Shown here piece after piece: positions 1 to 12,054 of a stretch of 64,000 bases of DNA. Position numbers and translations under genes: made by a program. Source of the stretch: Clitoria ternatea (lineage: Eukaryota; Streptophyta; Magnoliopsida; Fabales; Fabaceae); assembly GCA_037962975.1 (NCBI GenBank), contig CM075675.1, positions 106,294,718 to 106,358,717 on the forward strand. Direction: 5' to 3'. The notes beneath the pieces are model-generated. The model saw only the letters and a list, made by a program, of their open reading frames with translations, was not told where the DNA came from and made no database searches. Numbering within the stretch: position 1 is the stretch's first letter; each line of letters starts with the position of its first letter.

Positions 1-1793
1 CACTAAGACAATAGTAAGAGTGAGTGACTGACAATAAATCAATGCAAATAATTTAAGTTTATAAAGGGGAAAGTGTAACATAGATAAAGTTTCACTTAAT
101 CAATCATTCCATAGATTCCTTCTCATTCCATTCCAATATAATTACAATTCATCGATTCATCGATTACACAGTTGGTAAATTAAGTTCTCAGTGTCATATT
201 CAATTCATCAGACCTCGTGATAAATTCACATAACTGCACAACTAACTCTCAATTGAAATGGTATATGACTCTCTAGTATCCAGATACTAAATTGGATTGG
301 CTGTAGTTGGGGGTCCTAACCAACTACCCATGAACCATATCTGGTCTATTGAGCCCAACCTGGTTCCCTACCTCACCACTGGGTCTTACCTAACCACTGG
401 GTAGCTCAATTGGGTCATGCTCGACCATAGGAGCCAAAACAAGGGATAAGTATACCGATCGATCATCCACACCATATAACAATTACGTATCTCAAATCAT
501 ATCTTAATGTCATTTCATTCAACTCATAATACAATGTCCCGACACAACGGCCATCACCCGGGACCTCAACCAGCCACTTAAGCATATTAATCTCATTCAC
601 AATCCATAATTTTATTTCATTTTATATAAACATCATTCATGACATTTCATTATCACTCACACTATAATCATCATCATGCAAAACACATTTATTTGATCCA
701 CTGTCACATAATCAAATTTCAATATCATCGTGCATATAGAAGTTCAATCATCGTTTTATTAAGCTTATCTATTATATATATACACACACACACATTTACA
801 TGAAGTTTGGCCTTTTAGGCTGTCCTACCCGTTTCCCATGCATCGAAATTATTGTTAATATTATTTTCATTAATTTATACATCAAGTACACTCCACTTAC
901 CTTGATTTTGCACTTTTGAGGCTTCCACTTCAATGCTGAAATCACCGAAATCCACCGAAAATCTAAAATCAAAGAATTTACGAACCCACATAACATTTTG
1001 ACATTCGAAATTAAAACTCATTATATCAAAATGAATTCAAATACATTATTGAGACTTCTGAAGCTCACCTTATAAGTTTCGGCTTCTGTTCCAACATTCT
1101 GCTTCGCTTAACGATTCTTTGGCACGCTCTCCGTGACCTAGCAACGCCGAAACAAAAACCCATTATCGGCGAATACCATTTCTAGGTTACAAAAGCTTAA
1201 TTTAACATCTTCACACTTCAAATTCTACAAGATTCAAGGAACCCAAACAACCCCTACCACCAAGTGCATTTTGGTTTAGAAAGAGGAGGAAGAAAATATG
1301 AAACTGAGCATGCCAATTGACCCACCTCGCTTCCCCGATCGTAATGGTGTCTTCAATTTTAGCTTCCGGTGAGAAATCGAAGGTCAACCACCACCCGCAC
1401 TCACAGCCATGGATGAGGGAAGAAGGAGAATAAGCTTTGCGTGAAATGGTAAGAGAAGGAAAGTGAAATCATTTTTTATGCATAAGGGCGAGATCGTTAT
1501 TTCGCCCATTTTCCTTTTCCTTTCCTTTTTCCTTTCTTTTTCTAAATTCATTTCTATTTCCATTTCTTTCTTTTAAATAAACATATTTTACTTTTACCCC
1601 ATGGTAGCTAATAATTTACCATCATAATTTAATATAAACTAATTTCTTAATTAACCATCTTTAATTAATTAATTTAATCATTACCAATTAAAAATACCTA
1701 ATTAATTTAATTTAATTCATCATAATACTTAAATAATTTATTTATTTATTTTCTATAGCATAAATAATTAATTTTAATAATTGGGACGTTACA
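1..1793 (-). mobile_element. Partial Ty3/gypsy-type LTR, minus orientation
   Basis: The right edge reads TTGGGACGTTACA, which on the minus strand is TGTAACGTCCCAA, a usual start of plant Ty3/gypsy LTRs. The stretch has no coding capacity and shows LTR-like texture: a CA microsatellite near 781-793, CT-rich runs near 1495-1565 and an AT-rich tail. The other end lies outside the window, so neither target duplication nor full length can be seen. No polypurine tract follows 1793. Instead the inverted-repeat element abuts directly, so this may be a solo LTR inserted at or near that terminus. Confidence 0.5.
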
Positions 1794-2282
1794 AATTACA
1801 AAAATAAGGTTGTTTTTAAAGAATTACATGTATATGGTCATTATTTATGTGTCGTATTAAGCTACTACGACACGTAAGTCGCATGCGTTCAGTGCGACAG
1901 AGAAGGTGCAAACATGTGGTTATGTCGTAGGTTGTTGGTACAACATATTAAAGCTTTGTCGCATGGCTCAAAGACAACACACTGATTAGTTGTCAATGCG
2001 ATCAAGGCCTCTGTTGCATACAAAGGAGATGACACACATAAACTCCTTAGTTAATGCGTGTTTGACCAATGGGAATCATCTCACTATAAGACGACATCAG
2101 TGTCCTCTTTTAAACCCCACACTCGTTCCCTACCTCCCCACCACCCAAAAACACCAAAAAAATTATCTTCTTTAGGAGAAAAAACTACATTTGGATATCA
2201 AGGGCGACATTGTGGTCCACAGATAAAGCTTTTTACACTAAAACAAGAGATTTGAGGTAAGAATGTATGTATATAACAATTA

Positions 2283-2630
2283 CGTCTTTATGATTTAGTA
2301 TGATTGTAGGGTTAGTTTTTTGATAATTTTGATTTAAGGAATTTTTTAATTTTAAGAATATTTTATGAAATTAATATATTTAGGTAATTTAGTAATTGTT
2401 GTATACTGACAAAGTTGCTTAGGTTGGTATTTGTATATTTTTATTTTAGGAATTTTTTAATTTTAATAATATATTATGAAATTGTTATATAGGTAGTCTA
2501 GTAATTCTTGTTTAGTGATATAGTTATTTAAGGATAGTATTGGATATTTTTTATTTTAGAAATTTTTAAACTTCCATAATATTTTATAAAATTGTTATAT
2601 TTAGATAGTTTAGTAATTGTTATTTGGTGA
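2283..2630. repeat. ~110-bp tandem repeats, left block
   Basis: About three diverged copies of a unit containing TTAGTATTTGATATT, TTTTATTTTAGGAA, AATATTTTATGAAATTG and TTAGGTAGTTTAGTAATTG. The block is interrupted at 2630 by an LTR-like insertion and resumes at 4012 in the same phase. Confidence 0.75.
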
Positions 2631-4011
2631 TGTGGCGCCCTTAATCTGATAAATTATATTGATAATAACAATTATTAGATAATAAAAATTAGAATAAATT
2701 TTCACGTTTAATAATGCGGTGGAAGAAGAACACCACAATTAAAATTTTAACTATCAACCTCTGATCTAATTAAAGACCTATCTCATATATGATGATATAA
2801 GAATGTATATAATTCAAACAACACCTATTCTTTGCTTTAAGGGTGTCTGACCAAGACACAACACCCACTTAAAATAATTTTGGTAAAACAATTACTAGAC
2901 ATATATTTGTGGAATATTTAAGTTGACCCAAAGGCAAGGAGAGGTTTTATGATTGGTTCTAAGAAGGCCTAGGATTATTAGAAGTCATAAAAATAAAGTT
3001 GGTACCTACTAATTAATTTCCCAAATCAATTCTAAGCATTGGGTTATAAAATAGTTACTGAGAAAAATCATCTAGTCTTATTAATAACACTTATGCCGAT
3101 TTTCCAATCAAATCCAACTTATCAAATTTCAAGGTCTTAATTCCATTGTCTTAAGCTCGTTGCATATAAATTACATGTCTAGGTATAAACTTCCACTTAT
3201 TTAAAATATAGATACCACACTTCCATTTTATACCTAAGATTCAACATAATGGTATGTCAATAGATCACTCAATCAATCACTAACATGTCTCATTTTCCTA
3301 ATACATTTTCATATATATACTTTGAACCCAGGAGCATATTATCTAGGCATCACATCTTATGATGTCTTACAACACATATTGTTAACAATAACATTCTAAC
3401 ATATAAACTTTGACCATTTCATCATATATTCATATATACTCATTCAAATATTCTCACATGAAGGTTGTAACACCCCTCATTTTTCTATGATGTATGGCCA
3501 GCCCAATGTGGGAGGAGAAAATTCGTTGTGTTTTGGCTACTCGGGGCCTTTCTTAACATAATTAATTATCTTAAAATTTTTATAGATTTATTTTTTGTGT
3601 CTAGCATAATTATTTTAGTGTTGTCTAATCTTTGACATTTATTTTTATAATATTTCGTCTATGGTCCATCTTTGAGCTAAACGTTTTCGACAATAAAATA
3701 ACGTTGATAAATCCTGAATAATTCACAATAAATCCAATAAATTCCTAAATTAATTTATCTTTATTTTTGGGACATGTATAATCATTTCTAGTGATTATTT
3801 AATGTATCTCTATACAATTAATTCATCTCCGCAATTAATTTATATGTTTTCATTTGCTAAATGATGACAATAATTCCCGAATAAATCATATTAATTCAAG
3901 GGATGCCTAAATAAATTTCTTTACTTGTTTGAGACTCTAAATAATTATTTCTCATGATTATTATATTTATTTTCTCCATTTATTTAATTATACGTAAAAT
4001 TTGGGATGTTA
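2631..4011 (+). mobile_element. LTR-like insertion inside the tandem array
   Basis: The tandem repeat is broken after TATTTGGTGA and resumes with (TGA)CATAGTTATTTAAGG, so 2631-4011 is an insertion. The left edge is TGTGGCGCCC and the right edge GGGATGTTA, degenerate inverted termini of the TGTAAC..GTTACA kind. A second LTR-like start, TGTAACACCCC, occurs at 3466. The insert is therefore either one ~1.38-kb solo LTR, or a ~545-bp LTR (3466-4011) with other material in front. No coding sequence is visible. Confidence 0.45.
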
Positions 4012-4740
4012 TGACATAGTTATTTAAGGTTAGTATTTGATATTTTTTATTTTAGGAAGTTTTAAAATTTCAAAATATTGTATGAAATTATTATATTTTG
4101 GTAGTTTAGTCATTGTTGTTTAGTGACACAAGGGTTAGTATTTGATCATTTTTATTTTAGGATATTTTCAATTTTAAGAATATTTTATGAAATTTTTATA
4201 TTTAGGTACTTTAATAATTGTTATTTAGTGACATAAGTATTTAAGGTTAGTATTTGGTATTATTTATTTTAGGATTTTTTTTAATTTTAAGAATATATTA
4301 TAAATTTGTTATATTTAGGTAGTTTAGTAATTGTTATTTAGTTGACATATAAGGTTAGTATTTGATATTATTCATTTTAGAAAGAAGTAATTTTAATAAT
4401 ATTTTATGAAATTGTTATATTTAGGTAGTTTAGTAATTGGCATAACTTTTTAGGGTTAGTATTTAATCATTCTGATTTTAGGAATTTTTATTTTAAAAAT
4501 ATTTCATGAAAATGTTATATTTAGGTAGTTTAGTATTTGTTGTCTAGTGACATAATTATTTAAGGTTAGTATTTGATATTATTTGTTTTTAAAAAAATTT
4601 AATTATAAGAATATTTTATGAAAATGTTATGTTTAGGTAGTTTAGTAGTTGTTATTTAGTGACATCATTATTTAAAATTGGTATTGCATATTTTTTATTT
4701 TGGATTTTTTTTAATTTTCGTAATATATTATTTTTAATGT
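4012..4740. repeat. ~110-bp tandem repeats, right block
   Basis: About seven diverged copies of the same unit as at 2283-2630, each containing versions of GGTTAGTATTTGATATT, TTTTATTTTAGG and ATATTTAGGTAGTTTAGTAATTGTTATTTAGTGACATA. Period is roughly 105-115 bp. There is no open frame through the array, so it looks like untranslated satellite-like filler of the host element. Confidence 0.8.
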
Positions 4741-5150
4741 AGTATGGTTGAAAAGAGGTTAATCAATCCTAGACCGTTGAATCATTTCTATTAAAGTTAC
4801 AGGAGAAACATGTATCAACACATGTTTAGAATGGAAAACTTGCATGCAGTGAAAGTTAGAAAAACACTTTGTTTGGGGAACGAAATATTGGAATAAATCA
4901 TACCTCATTTATAAAGGGTTGGATTTTATAAAGTTTGTCAATGTTGTACATTTTCCTATCTTTGCAGAGTTAATAACTACAATAGAAACGAGAGACACAT
5001 ACATTTCATCCACCGGTTGGAGAATGCACCATTACTCTTCAGGATATTGTTGTTCTAGTTGGATTGAACATTTATGGAGTTGGTGTTGTAGCCTCCCAAT
5101 CTCTAAACACTTTAACAATCGTTTTTTGTTTGGCTCTCCATGCATTCTGG
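4741..5150 (+). pseudogene. Broken plant mobile domain (PMD/MAIN-like) reading frame
   Basis: Read in shifting frames, this stretch gives a PMD-like protein: GLDFIKFVNVVHFPIF then a helix-like ELITTI, and after a frame change ETHTFHPPVGECTITLQD followed by IVVLVGLNIYG. The THTFHPPxGECTITLQD core and the following VxLxGLxxxG are hallmarks of the plant mobile domain of MAIN/MAIL proteins and of transposon-borne copies. Stops precede it (near 4790-4900), and the frame change around 4985 removes the usual RWRP segment, so it cannot be translated as one protein. It sits between the tandem array and the right terminus of the Mutator-like element, which suggests a transposon-borne rather than host copy. 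Confidence 0.65.
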
Positions 5151-6385
5151 AAAGAAATTGTGAATCTAAATTCCCCTTTAACTCTTTATTGAATTAAGGA
5201 TATTGACACTGATGGTTACTTCTTCACCATGTCTTAAAAAAAATCATTGACAATGGAAAAAATAACAATACCTATTGAAAAAAATATTTCACATTACATA
5301 TTATCACAAAACAAATTAGGTCAACATCTAGTTTTTTATGATCTTATGAAAAGGTTGCATTAACGCAACCATGTGAGCCACCATATTGAGTTATAACCTA
5401 TTTATATGATTTTCTAGAACAAATTGCACACATTCGCTAGGCACATCCACTAACTTTGTTCGCACTTCACAACCAACTTTGTTGGCTTTGACTCCACAAC
5501 TATATACATTTGATGTAACTTCATAGAGTATTGTTTAGGTGCATTTTGCACTTCATTTCTACTTTCAAACTATAAGCCCACAAACAACTCATCCCAACAT
5601 TCTAATCGTTGCCATTTTCAAATTTCATTTACTGATCTAGATGCTTCCAATTAACATTTTGAAAATGGGATGCATCGTTCCAAAACGAACTCTCAACAAT
5701 ACATATGTCATGTAAATATAAGCACCAAGTATAATTTCACAATACTTATATGAATTTTCAAATTAACTTAGTTTACTAATAATATTTACTGAGTGTTAGC
5801 AAAAGTTGTTGTTGAATTGGTTGAACCGATATTGTGTTGGACAACCTATCAACACTTAACAGGGCTTGTCAACCGACATCATCATCACTATCTGAATCCA
5901 TCATAAAAAATGGTAATCAGTGCACAAGTCAATAATGTTTATGTCAAACAGTAGACTGTAGTTAGAATCCTCATCAAACATGTAGCTCATCTTGCAATAA
6001 ATTTTATAAATACTAAACAAAGAAAACTTAAAATTTTCTAAATTCATTTGCATCGTAAAATGCATGCCAAATAGGTCTTATTTATAGTCAAATGTGACTT
6101 TTTTTTTGTTGAAATAGTAAAAAGTCGTATAGGTGTGATACAACATCCTATTGGTGTCGTATCAATCATACGTGGGTTCAAGATTGAGACGACACAAATG
6201 ACATAGTCGCATGTTAATTCTAAATTATGTTGTCTTTTGATAATGCAACACACATGTTGTAAGGGGTCAATATGACATGCAAAAAGGACCCCGAATATGA
6301 TTTTTTTAAAAAAAACAAACAGCCTCATTTTTTGTAATTAATTTTAAAAGTGCATTATTGTAAAAAAAGAAAAAGCGCCCAGTTC

Positions 6386-6849
6386 CGAATAATAGTGATA
6401 GATATTTCTATACTAGATCCCATAACGCAAGAAATAAATGAGAATAGAGGAGGGTATATATTATATAAAATTTAAAAATATTTCGATAAAAACAAATACA
6501 ATAATTACATTCCATAATATATACATATGTTTAACGTATATATTTTGATAAAAGGAACACAGCAATACAGGAAAAAGGTACATAGACATGGAGAAATAAG
6601 AAAAAACATGTAAGAAGATGATTGACATAATAGAAAGTGGAAACAGATAAAAAAAATTAGTATAAAAGTATAAATATTTTAAGTCAATAAAATTAAGCTT
6701 AATTAATAAGATTGTGAGGATAATTACAGTTTTAATTTTTATTAAAATTTTCACGAAAGACGACGAGTCTTTATGATTTATTTAGCTTTCAGTATATAAA
6801 GAAGGTATCATATGATAAAAAAAAAACCTTCATTCTATCATAATCTTAG
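6386..6849. other. Gene-free AT-rich spacer
   Basis: AT-rich sequence. The open frame on the minus strand at 6461-6754 is dominated by I, L, F and Y codons and has no recognisable domain, so nothing here is called a gene. Confidence 0.6.
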
Positions 6850-7000
6850 TGTGCATTTGGATCATTAACCCGGTACCCCAACAATAAATCATACGGTCAA
6901 ACGAGGTTTTGATTGTTTCGAACGGCGTGAAGAATCAATATCAACCCTTAAATTTTTCCATTTCTTCAATTCCGTTTCCCTAACTGGAAACTAAACGGAC
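6850..7000 (+). repeat. MITE-like element, copy A
   Basis: Outer ends GTGCATTTGG and CTAAACGGAC, with the internal signature GTTTTGATTGTTTCGAACGG, CGTGAAGAATCAATATCAA and CCGTTTCCCTAACTGGAAAC. The same layout recurs at 10452, 37744, 44954 (inverted), 46110 (inverted) and 46540, defining a short non-coding family. Confidence 0.75.
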
Positions 7001-9044
7001 ATAAAACTAGATGCTGATAATGTCCACAAACATTATGATGTTATTGTATACCTGCTGTGAAACCCAAGCTTAGGTTTTATTGTTTGTCTGGCTACACTAT
7101 AACACTATTCTGCATGTGCAAATTCTTCATTAAATAGTAACCACGCCTGTTCTAAAAGCTTTTCTCAATTCTTTGTAGGATGAAACATCATCTACTTGTG
7201 ACACTTTCAACTTTAAAATAAATCATCATTGATTTACTCCAAGTACAAAAGTTACTTGAATGGTCAACAAAAGTTTCATCTTCACTGTGAAGCCTTTTTG
7301 TACACTCAACTTGTTAGAGAAGGGTGTGGGTAAAATGGTTGCCTCCTGGAACTAGCTCTTCCAATAATTAGTGTAACATAATTATGGTTTTCACCCATGC
7401 TATTTCATTAATCTGTTGGCCTAGTTAAGATTTAGATTTATATCATTACTTCATTAATGATTAATCCAATGTAATCAATCCTGTTGACCAAAAATATTAA
7501 TGATAATCCTAATTCCTTTTCCGCTGTCAATCAATCAATGCAAAAAAGTATAGTTTCTTTCTTTATATTATATGATATTATTATAGCAATTTTACGTGCA
7601 ACATTTCATTATATTAAATCAGGATAAATCAAGGAGACAACACTTTTAAAATTTATTTAAAATAAGTTATTTGAATTAAGATGCATAATCTCAAATTAAG
7701 GAGCGGTCGGTTCAAGAATTCAATAGGCATATGTTTTATTTTTTAAAAAACAAGATTTTTTTTTACTTAACACTCTCTCTTATTATACTCAAATAGAAAA
7801 AAAAAGATGCACCTATGTGTATCAAAATTCATAATTTCAATATCAATTTCAAATTTAGTTTTAAAGATTCAGTTTATATAGTATTATAATATAAAAACAT
7901 ATATTCAATATGACATATTGTATACTAACTTTTGAGAGAAATTAAAATTGTATTAAATTAAGTAAAATTATATGCAAGACACTCTTTCAGTTATGAGAAC
8001 TTAATAACTTTTAGGAGTAAATAAAAATAAATAAAATATTAGTTTTTATACATATATTTGCAAAGTTAAATAACTTTTATCTACTTCCATTTCCCTCTCC
8101 TTTATTTTTGTTAGAGTTTCATCCTCTGCATGCTAACACAAGTAGTTACTAAACCCAACAAATTGAACAATGCAAAATCACAAATTTGTAACAAATGACA
8201 AATCTCTGTTTTCAGTTTGAATTTCAAATCATAATTAAAATGCGATTGAAATTTCATAGAGATTTATATTTTATTGATTAAATATATAGGTAATAATTTT
8301 AATTTTAGTTGGTACAATCGTCCTCAGAGAATAGTAAAAAAACAAAAGAATCAATGATATATACAGTGTAGAGCCAAAAAAGAAAACAATTATATAGACA
8401 AAACGCCAAGAAGACTTTAGCTAACCATTTAGTTGCATAAATGTTGTCGGAATATTGTCTTGAAAAAGTTTAATAAAAGGCATCAATATTTTGCATTATT
8501 ACTGTTTCCTTTGTCGGTTTCACTTTTGTATCATTATTTTTATTTCATGTCTCTCAAAATCATGATCATATGAAATGCTGCAATGTTGGGTTTTCTTTTT
8601 TTTTTTTTTGGAATGGGAATGAATGCAATGTTGTTCGAATGTACATTGATCATGATTTCTTTTCAAATAATGCTGTCTGAATTTTCAACTTGGCGGCATA
8701 ACTGATTTCTTTTTCTGGGAAGGTGTGGTATATGATTGAATGTGATCACTATAATATTTGCAAACTTTTATACTATCAAATCCTAAATTAATTGAGTTTC
8801 AAACAAATTTGATAGAGTAATGATGCTATTGGGGTGTCACGGGGTTATTTTTATAAAAATGAAATTTGATTAATTTATTTATACTCAAACTCAGCTGACT
8901 AATAAATATCTTTCATGCGAAATCAACATTTCCTTAAAATTTGTCGTAAAAAACTAATCATTTTAAGAAAACATAATCTAATAATATGTTTGGATTAGAT
9001 CAAATTATCAATTAACTGAATCGGACTTAGTTAATAATATGTTA

Positions 9045-9048
<4 letters not shown>
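7001..9048. other. Gene-free AT-rich intergenic DNA
   Basis: No open frame with codon-like composition, no RNA gene and no clear repeat boundary could be supported. It contains homopolymer A and T runs, for example 8598-8610. Confidence 0.6.
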
Positions 9049-9086
<38 letters not shown>

Positions 9087-9222
9087 TATCATATAAGAAA
9101 AGTTTTTTTATATGAGAGTGAGAGGAACAAATTTGTGTCATACAACCATATAATGGATGGTTAAGACTAATCATGTGAGTTTTTAAAACGTCATATGACC
9201 TTTTAAGTGATCATGTGACTTT

Positions 9223-9261
<39 letters not shown>
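9049..9261. repeat. Half copy of a fold-back element inside (TA)n
   Basis: A (TA)n run (about 9049-9082) and a second one (about 9226-9261) flank a ~143-bp unit starting GATGTATCATATAAGAAA and containing GAGAGTGAGAGGAACAAA, CATACAACCATATAATGG and TAATCATGTGAGTTTTTAAA. The same unit occurs at 29936-30148 with a complete inverted right arm. Here the right arm is missing and replaced by TA repeat. Confidence 0.75.
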
Positions 9262-9263
<2 letters not shown>

Positions 9264-10451
9264 TATGTTTAAAGAAGTCTATTAAAGATGATTTTAAAGT
9301 ACATTTTATAGTGTGTAGTATAAAAATTCGATGAATATAAATATGATATAATGCGTGCTATTCAAAATATTATTTTAAATTAACAAGTCTCACTGTTCCA
9401 ATATAATTTTTCTAAAAAAATATAAATTTGAGATATGACATTAGACAAGAGGAAATATATAAACCATATACTACATTGAGTTACAAAACTTGATAAAGAC
9501 ATCAAAATTAGTTAGTTTTAAATTGTGTTATGGTATTACAAACAAGAAGAGATTTTTTAAGGTTAGAGAATCTTAAGATTTAAATTCCCCATCAAATTTA
9601 TATCTGAGTATAATTAACTAGTATTCTAAAAGTATTGTTTAAAACATAAAATGAGAAATTTTAAAAAAATTATTTTTAATCATGTTTTAATTATATTTTT
9701 AAATAAAAATCTTTCATTTTCTTAATCAAAACTTTTAGGATGGTGATTGATATTTTTTTCATATTTAACATGATAACAAATAGAATGAACTTAGTGGAAC
9801 AAGGTGCTGAAATGAGTATAAAACATAAGAATTTGGTTATGCCAACTTGGTCACATTACATACTGATCATGGACATTCAATAGAACAAAAACATTTGATT
9901 AGGTAGGTGTTTTGCTGTGACCGTGAACAGAGAGACAAATCACTGACATTTATTATCTTATAATGTTAGTTATCAGTAGTGTTGAATCATGGACAATTGC
10001 ATATTGTAGTTTCACAATAAGTTCAGGTTAAAATTAAAATTCTTATAACTGACAAGTAAAGACAAGTGCATGATACCATAAGGAACGTTTCAAATAAAAC
10101 ATCTAGAGTTGGTAAAATTCAGTTGTCAAAACTATTTCTGAACCATATTGTACAAAATTTCCATTTTTAAATGTTCTTGTTAGGGAAAACACGTGATAGA
10201 GTCTAATCAAATGTTAGTGTCTATGAATGAAACTTTATTTTACATCAACCAACCTAATTTGTACTTTCATGTATCGGATTCTGTTAACGTTGGCGGAAAT
10301 AATTATTTGCTAAAATAAAAAAAGTTACTTTATTATTTATAAAGTGTCTTAAATGAGATCAACACCTCGTAGTCTTAGCGTGTGTAAGTTTAATGATCAT
10401 AAGCCTGCAAACAGAGTCTACAATTAGAAAAAAAAAACATTTTACAATCAA
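9262..10451. other. Gene-free AT-rich intergenic DNA
   Basis: No coding, RNA or repeat feature that can be supported. Strongly AT-rich throughout. Confidence 0.6.
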
Positions 10452-10550
10452 GTAGTTTTGTCTATCTCAAACGACGTGAAGAATTAATATTAACATTTAG
10501 GTTTCTTATTTTTGTAAACTCTATTTCCTCAACTATATATCAAATATAAA
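10452..10550 (+). repeat. MITE-like element, copy B (partial)
   Basis: Contains GTTTTGTCTATCTCAAACGA and CGTGAAGAATTAATATTAAC followed by a degraded CTATTTCCTCAACTATATATC. It matches the right two thirds of copies A and E; the left end is not recognisable. Confidence 0.6.
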
Positions 10551-10670
10551 TAAATTAGTCAATTAGGGTCTTTTTCTAATACCAACTCCTCAAATAGAAT
10601 TATTATAAATGGATGTTGAGTGCATGGATATTTTTTTAATTTTAGAAATTATATCTTTTATTAATACTAT

Positions 10671-11940
10671 TGTTGGAATCAAGTCTGATTTGTAAAGGAT
10701 TTCAAATTATTAACTATCATTTACTAGATTCCAAGATTAGTTAGAACAATGCTCAAGAAGAGTCTAATTCAAGTGTGCTCATCCAAACTTTTGGACTGCC
10801 AAGAACTCAGCACGTGTATTTCATCAATTAAACTCTAGACTTTTGAAGTAATAAGAACGTTACTCCAAACTTGCATCAAATGAAGATCAAAGTTTATTTT
10901 GGAGATACTTTGGACCAAGTTCTTATCAAGGGAAACTACTTTTATCATCAAAAAAGAAAAGAAAACAAGACAGGGCAGGAACCAAAGCTCTCATGGGAAG
11001 AAACTAATGTAGCTACTCTACACATTTCAAAAAAACTGATGAAGATCAGCTCTTGTGTCAGAAAGCTTTCAGGAGGTCAACCTTATACGTTTTGCACATC
11101 TTAGTTGAAAGAAGAAAGCCAACAAAAGGTCTTTTGCTCTGAAGCTCTCAAGGAACATTGTTTCAGTGCAAGCTTTGATGTTCCCCATACCAAACCTTTT
11201 GTCTCTATCTCATCTTCAAGGTTTGATGCTTATAACAGCTAAATCCCTCTAATAGATTCACAACGGCTATCTCAAAGGCCTATATATATGAAGGGATTTC
11301 AAATCTTGAAGAAGTTAAGACCTGCAATAACTGAATATCAAATTCATGAAAGTTGTTCTTTCAAGTTCTCATTCTTAGCTTTCTTTTCCAAAGTAAAGAC
11401 TTTCTTTGTTGTTCTGGTCCTAGCAGACCTTAGTCTTTGTCTTTCACACTTAGTGTATTTATTCCTGTCTTGTATATTTTCATACACTAAGTTCACAGAA
11501 ATACCAAACACATCTTTCATCCAAACTTGTATTTGTGTAAAAGTCTAGTGTATTACCAACCTTTATTTTTGTTAGGAAATAGTTATTGGTCTGAAGAGAC
11601 TTTTGAAAGAATACTTGAGATTGAGCTAGGAGTAGCTTGTTGAAACAATACTTAGGTTTAAGCCAGGAGTGGTTAAAGTCAACAATACTTGTGGTACGGT
11701 TTGGTGCTGTGATTGTAAAAGGTGTTTTTATAATAGTGGAAATCCTTTAGGATTGAAGCGACTAGACGTAGCTTTTGAGTTGGAAGAGAACCAGTATAAA
11801 TCACTTGTGTTAAATCTCTTTATCCTTACTCTTAAAAGTCTTGTACAAAAGTCTGCTCACTTACGCCTATAAAGTTTTTATCCACGAAAAAAGTTTGAGA
11901 CTTATTCAACCTTTATTCTAAGTTTGACTTTGAACCATCA
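10671..11940 (+). mobile_element. LTR of a Sirevirus-like Ty1/copia element
   Basis: Starts TGTTGGAATC and ends ..GAACCATCA directly before a degenerate primer-binding site, giving ~1270 bp, in the usual size range for Sirevirus LTRs. A TATA box (CTATATATATGAAGG, about 11279-11293) lies mid-LTR. Small open frames inside (10871-11104, 11288-11548, 11669-11872) are LTR sequence, not genes. It is the 5' LTR because gag sequence follows. No 3' LTR was found in the window. Confidence 0.7.
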
Positions 11941-11955
11941 ATTGTTATCAGGGCT
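11941..11955 (+). promoter_or_regulatory. Degenerate primer-binding site (initiator tRNA-Met type)
   Basis: ATTGTTATCAGGGCT directly after the LTR corresponds to the usual TTGGTATCAGAGC complement of the initiator tRNA-Met 3' end, with at least two changes. The mutations suggest the copy can no longer prime reverse transcription. Confidence 0.6.
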
Positions 11956-12054
11956 TGTCCTTTCAAGTTGATTACTCTCACAGGGTGAAAAGGATAAAGA
12001 TCCACAGCAGCTCCTCAGAACAACTAGCTTATAGCAGAAATATCCATAATACAC

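Larger units (their letters stand above)
1794..6385. mobile_element. Mutator-like DNA element with terminal inverted repeats (decayed)
   Basis: The left side (AATTACAAAAATAAGG then TTGTTT, 1794-1816) is matched in inverted orientation near 6305-6345, where the minus strand reads AATTACAAAAAATGAGG then CTGTTT. The right terminus seems to extend further out to about 6385 (minus strand GGAACTGGGCGC), so the left terminus was probably clipped by the LTR next to it. Both subterminal zones are rich in GTCGTA/GTCGCA motifs (1849-2010 and 6120-6250). Inside lie a ~110-bp tandem array, an inserted LTR and a broken PMD reading frame. PMD domains travel with Mutator-like and other plant elements, which supports the class. 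No intact transposase is seen, so the class is an inference. Confidence 0.5.

Noticed and set aside
6461..6754. 97-codon minus-strand hydrophobic frame
   Set aside because: Low-complexity AT-rich sequence; predicted I/L/F/Y runs do not resemble a known membrane protein.
10871..11872. Small plus-strand frames
   Set aside because: They lie in the Sirevirus-like LTR, which is non-coding.
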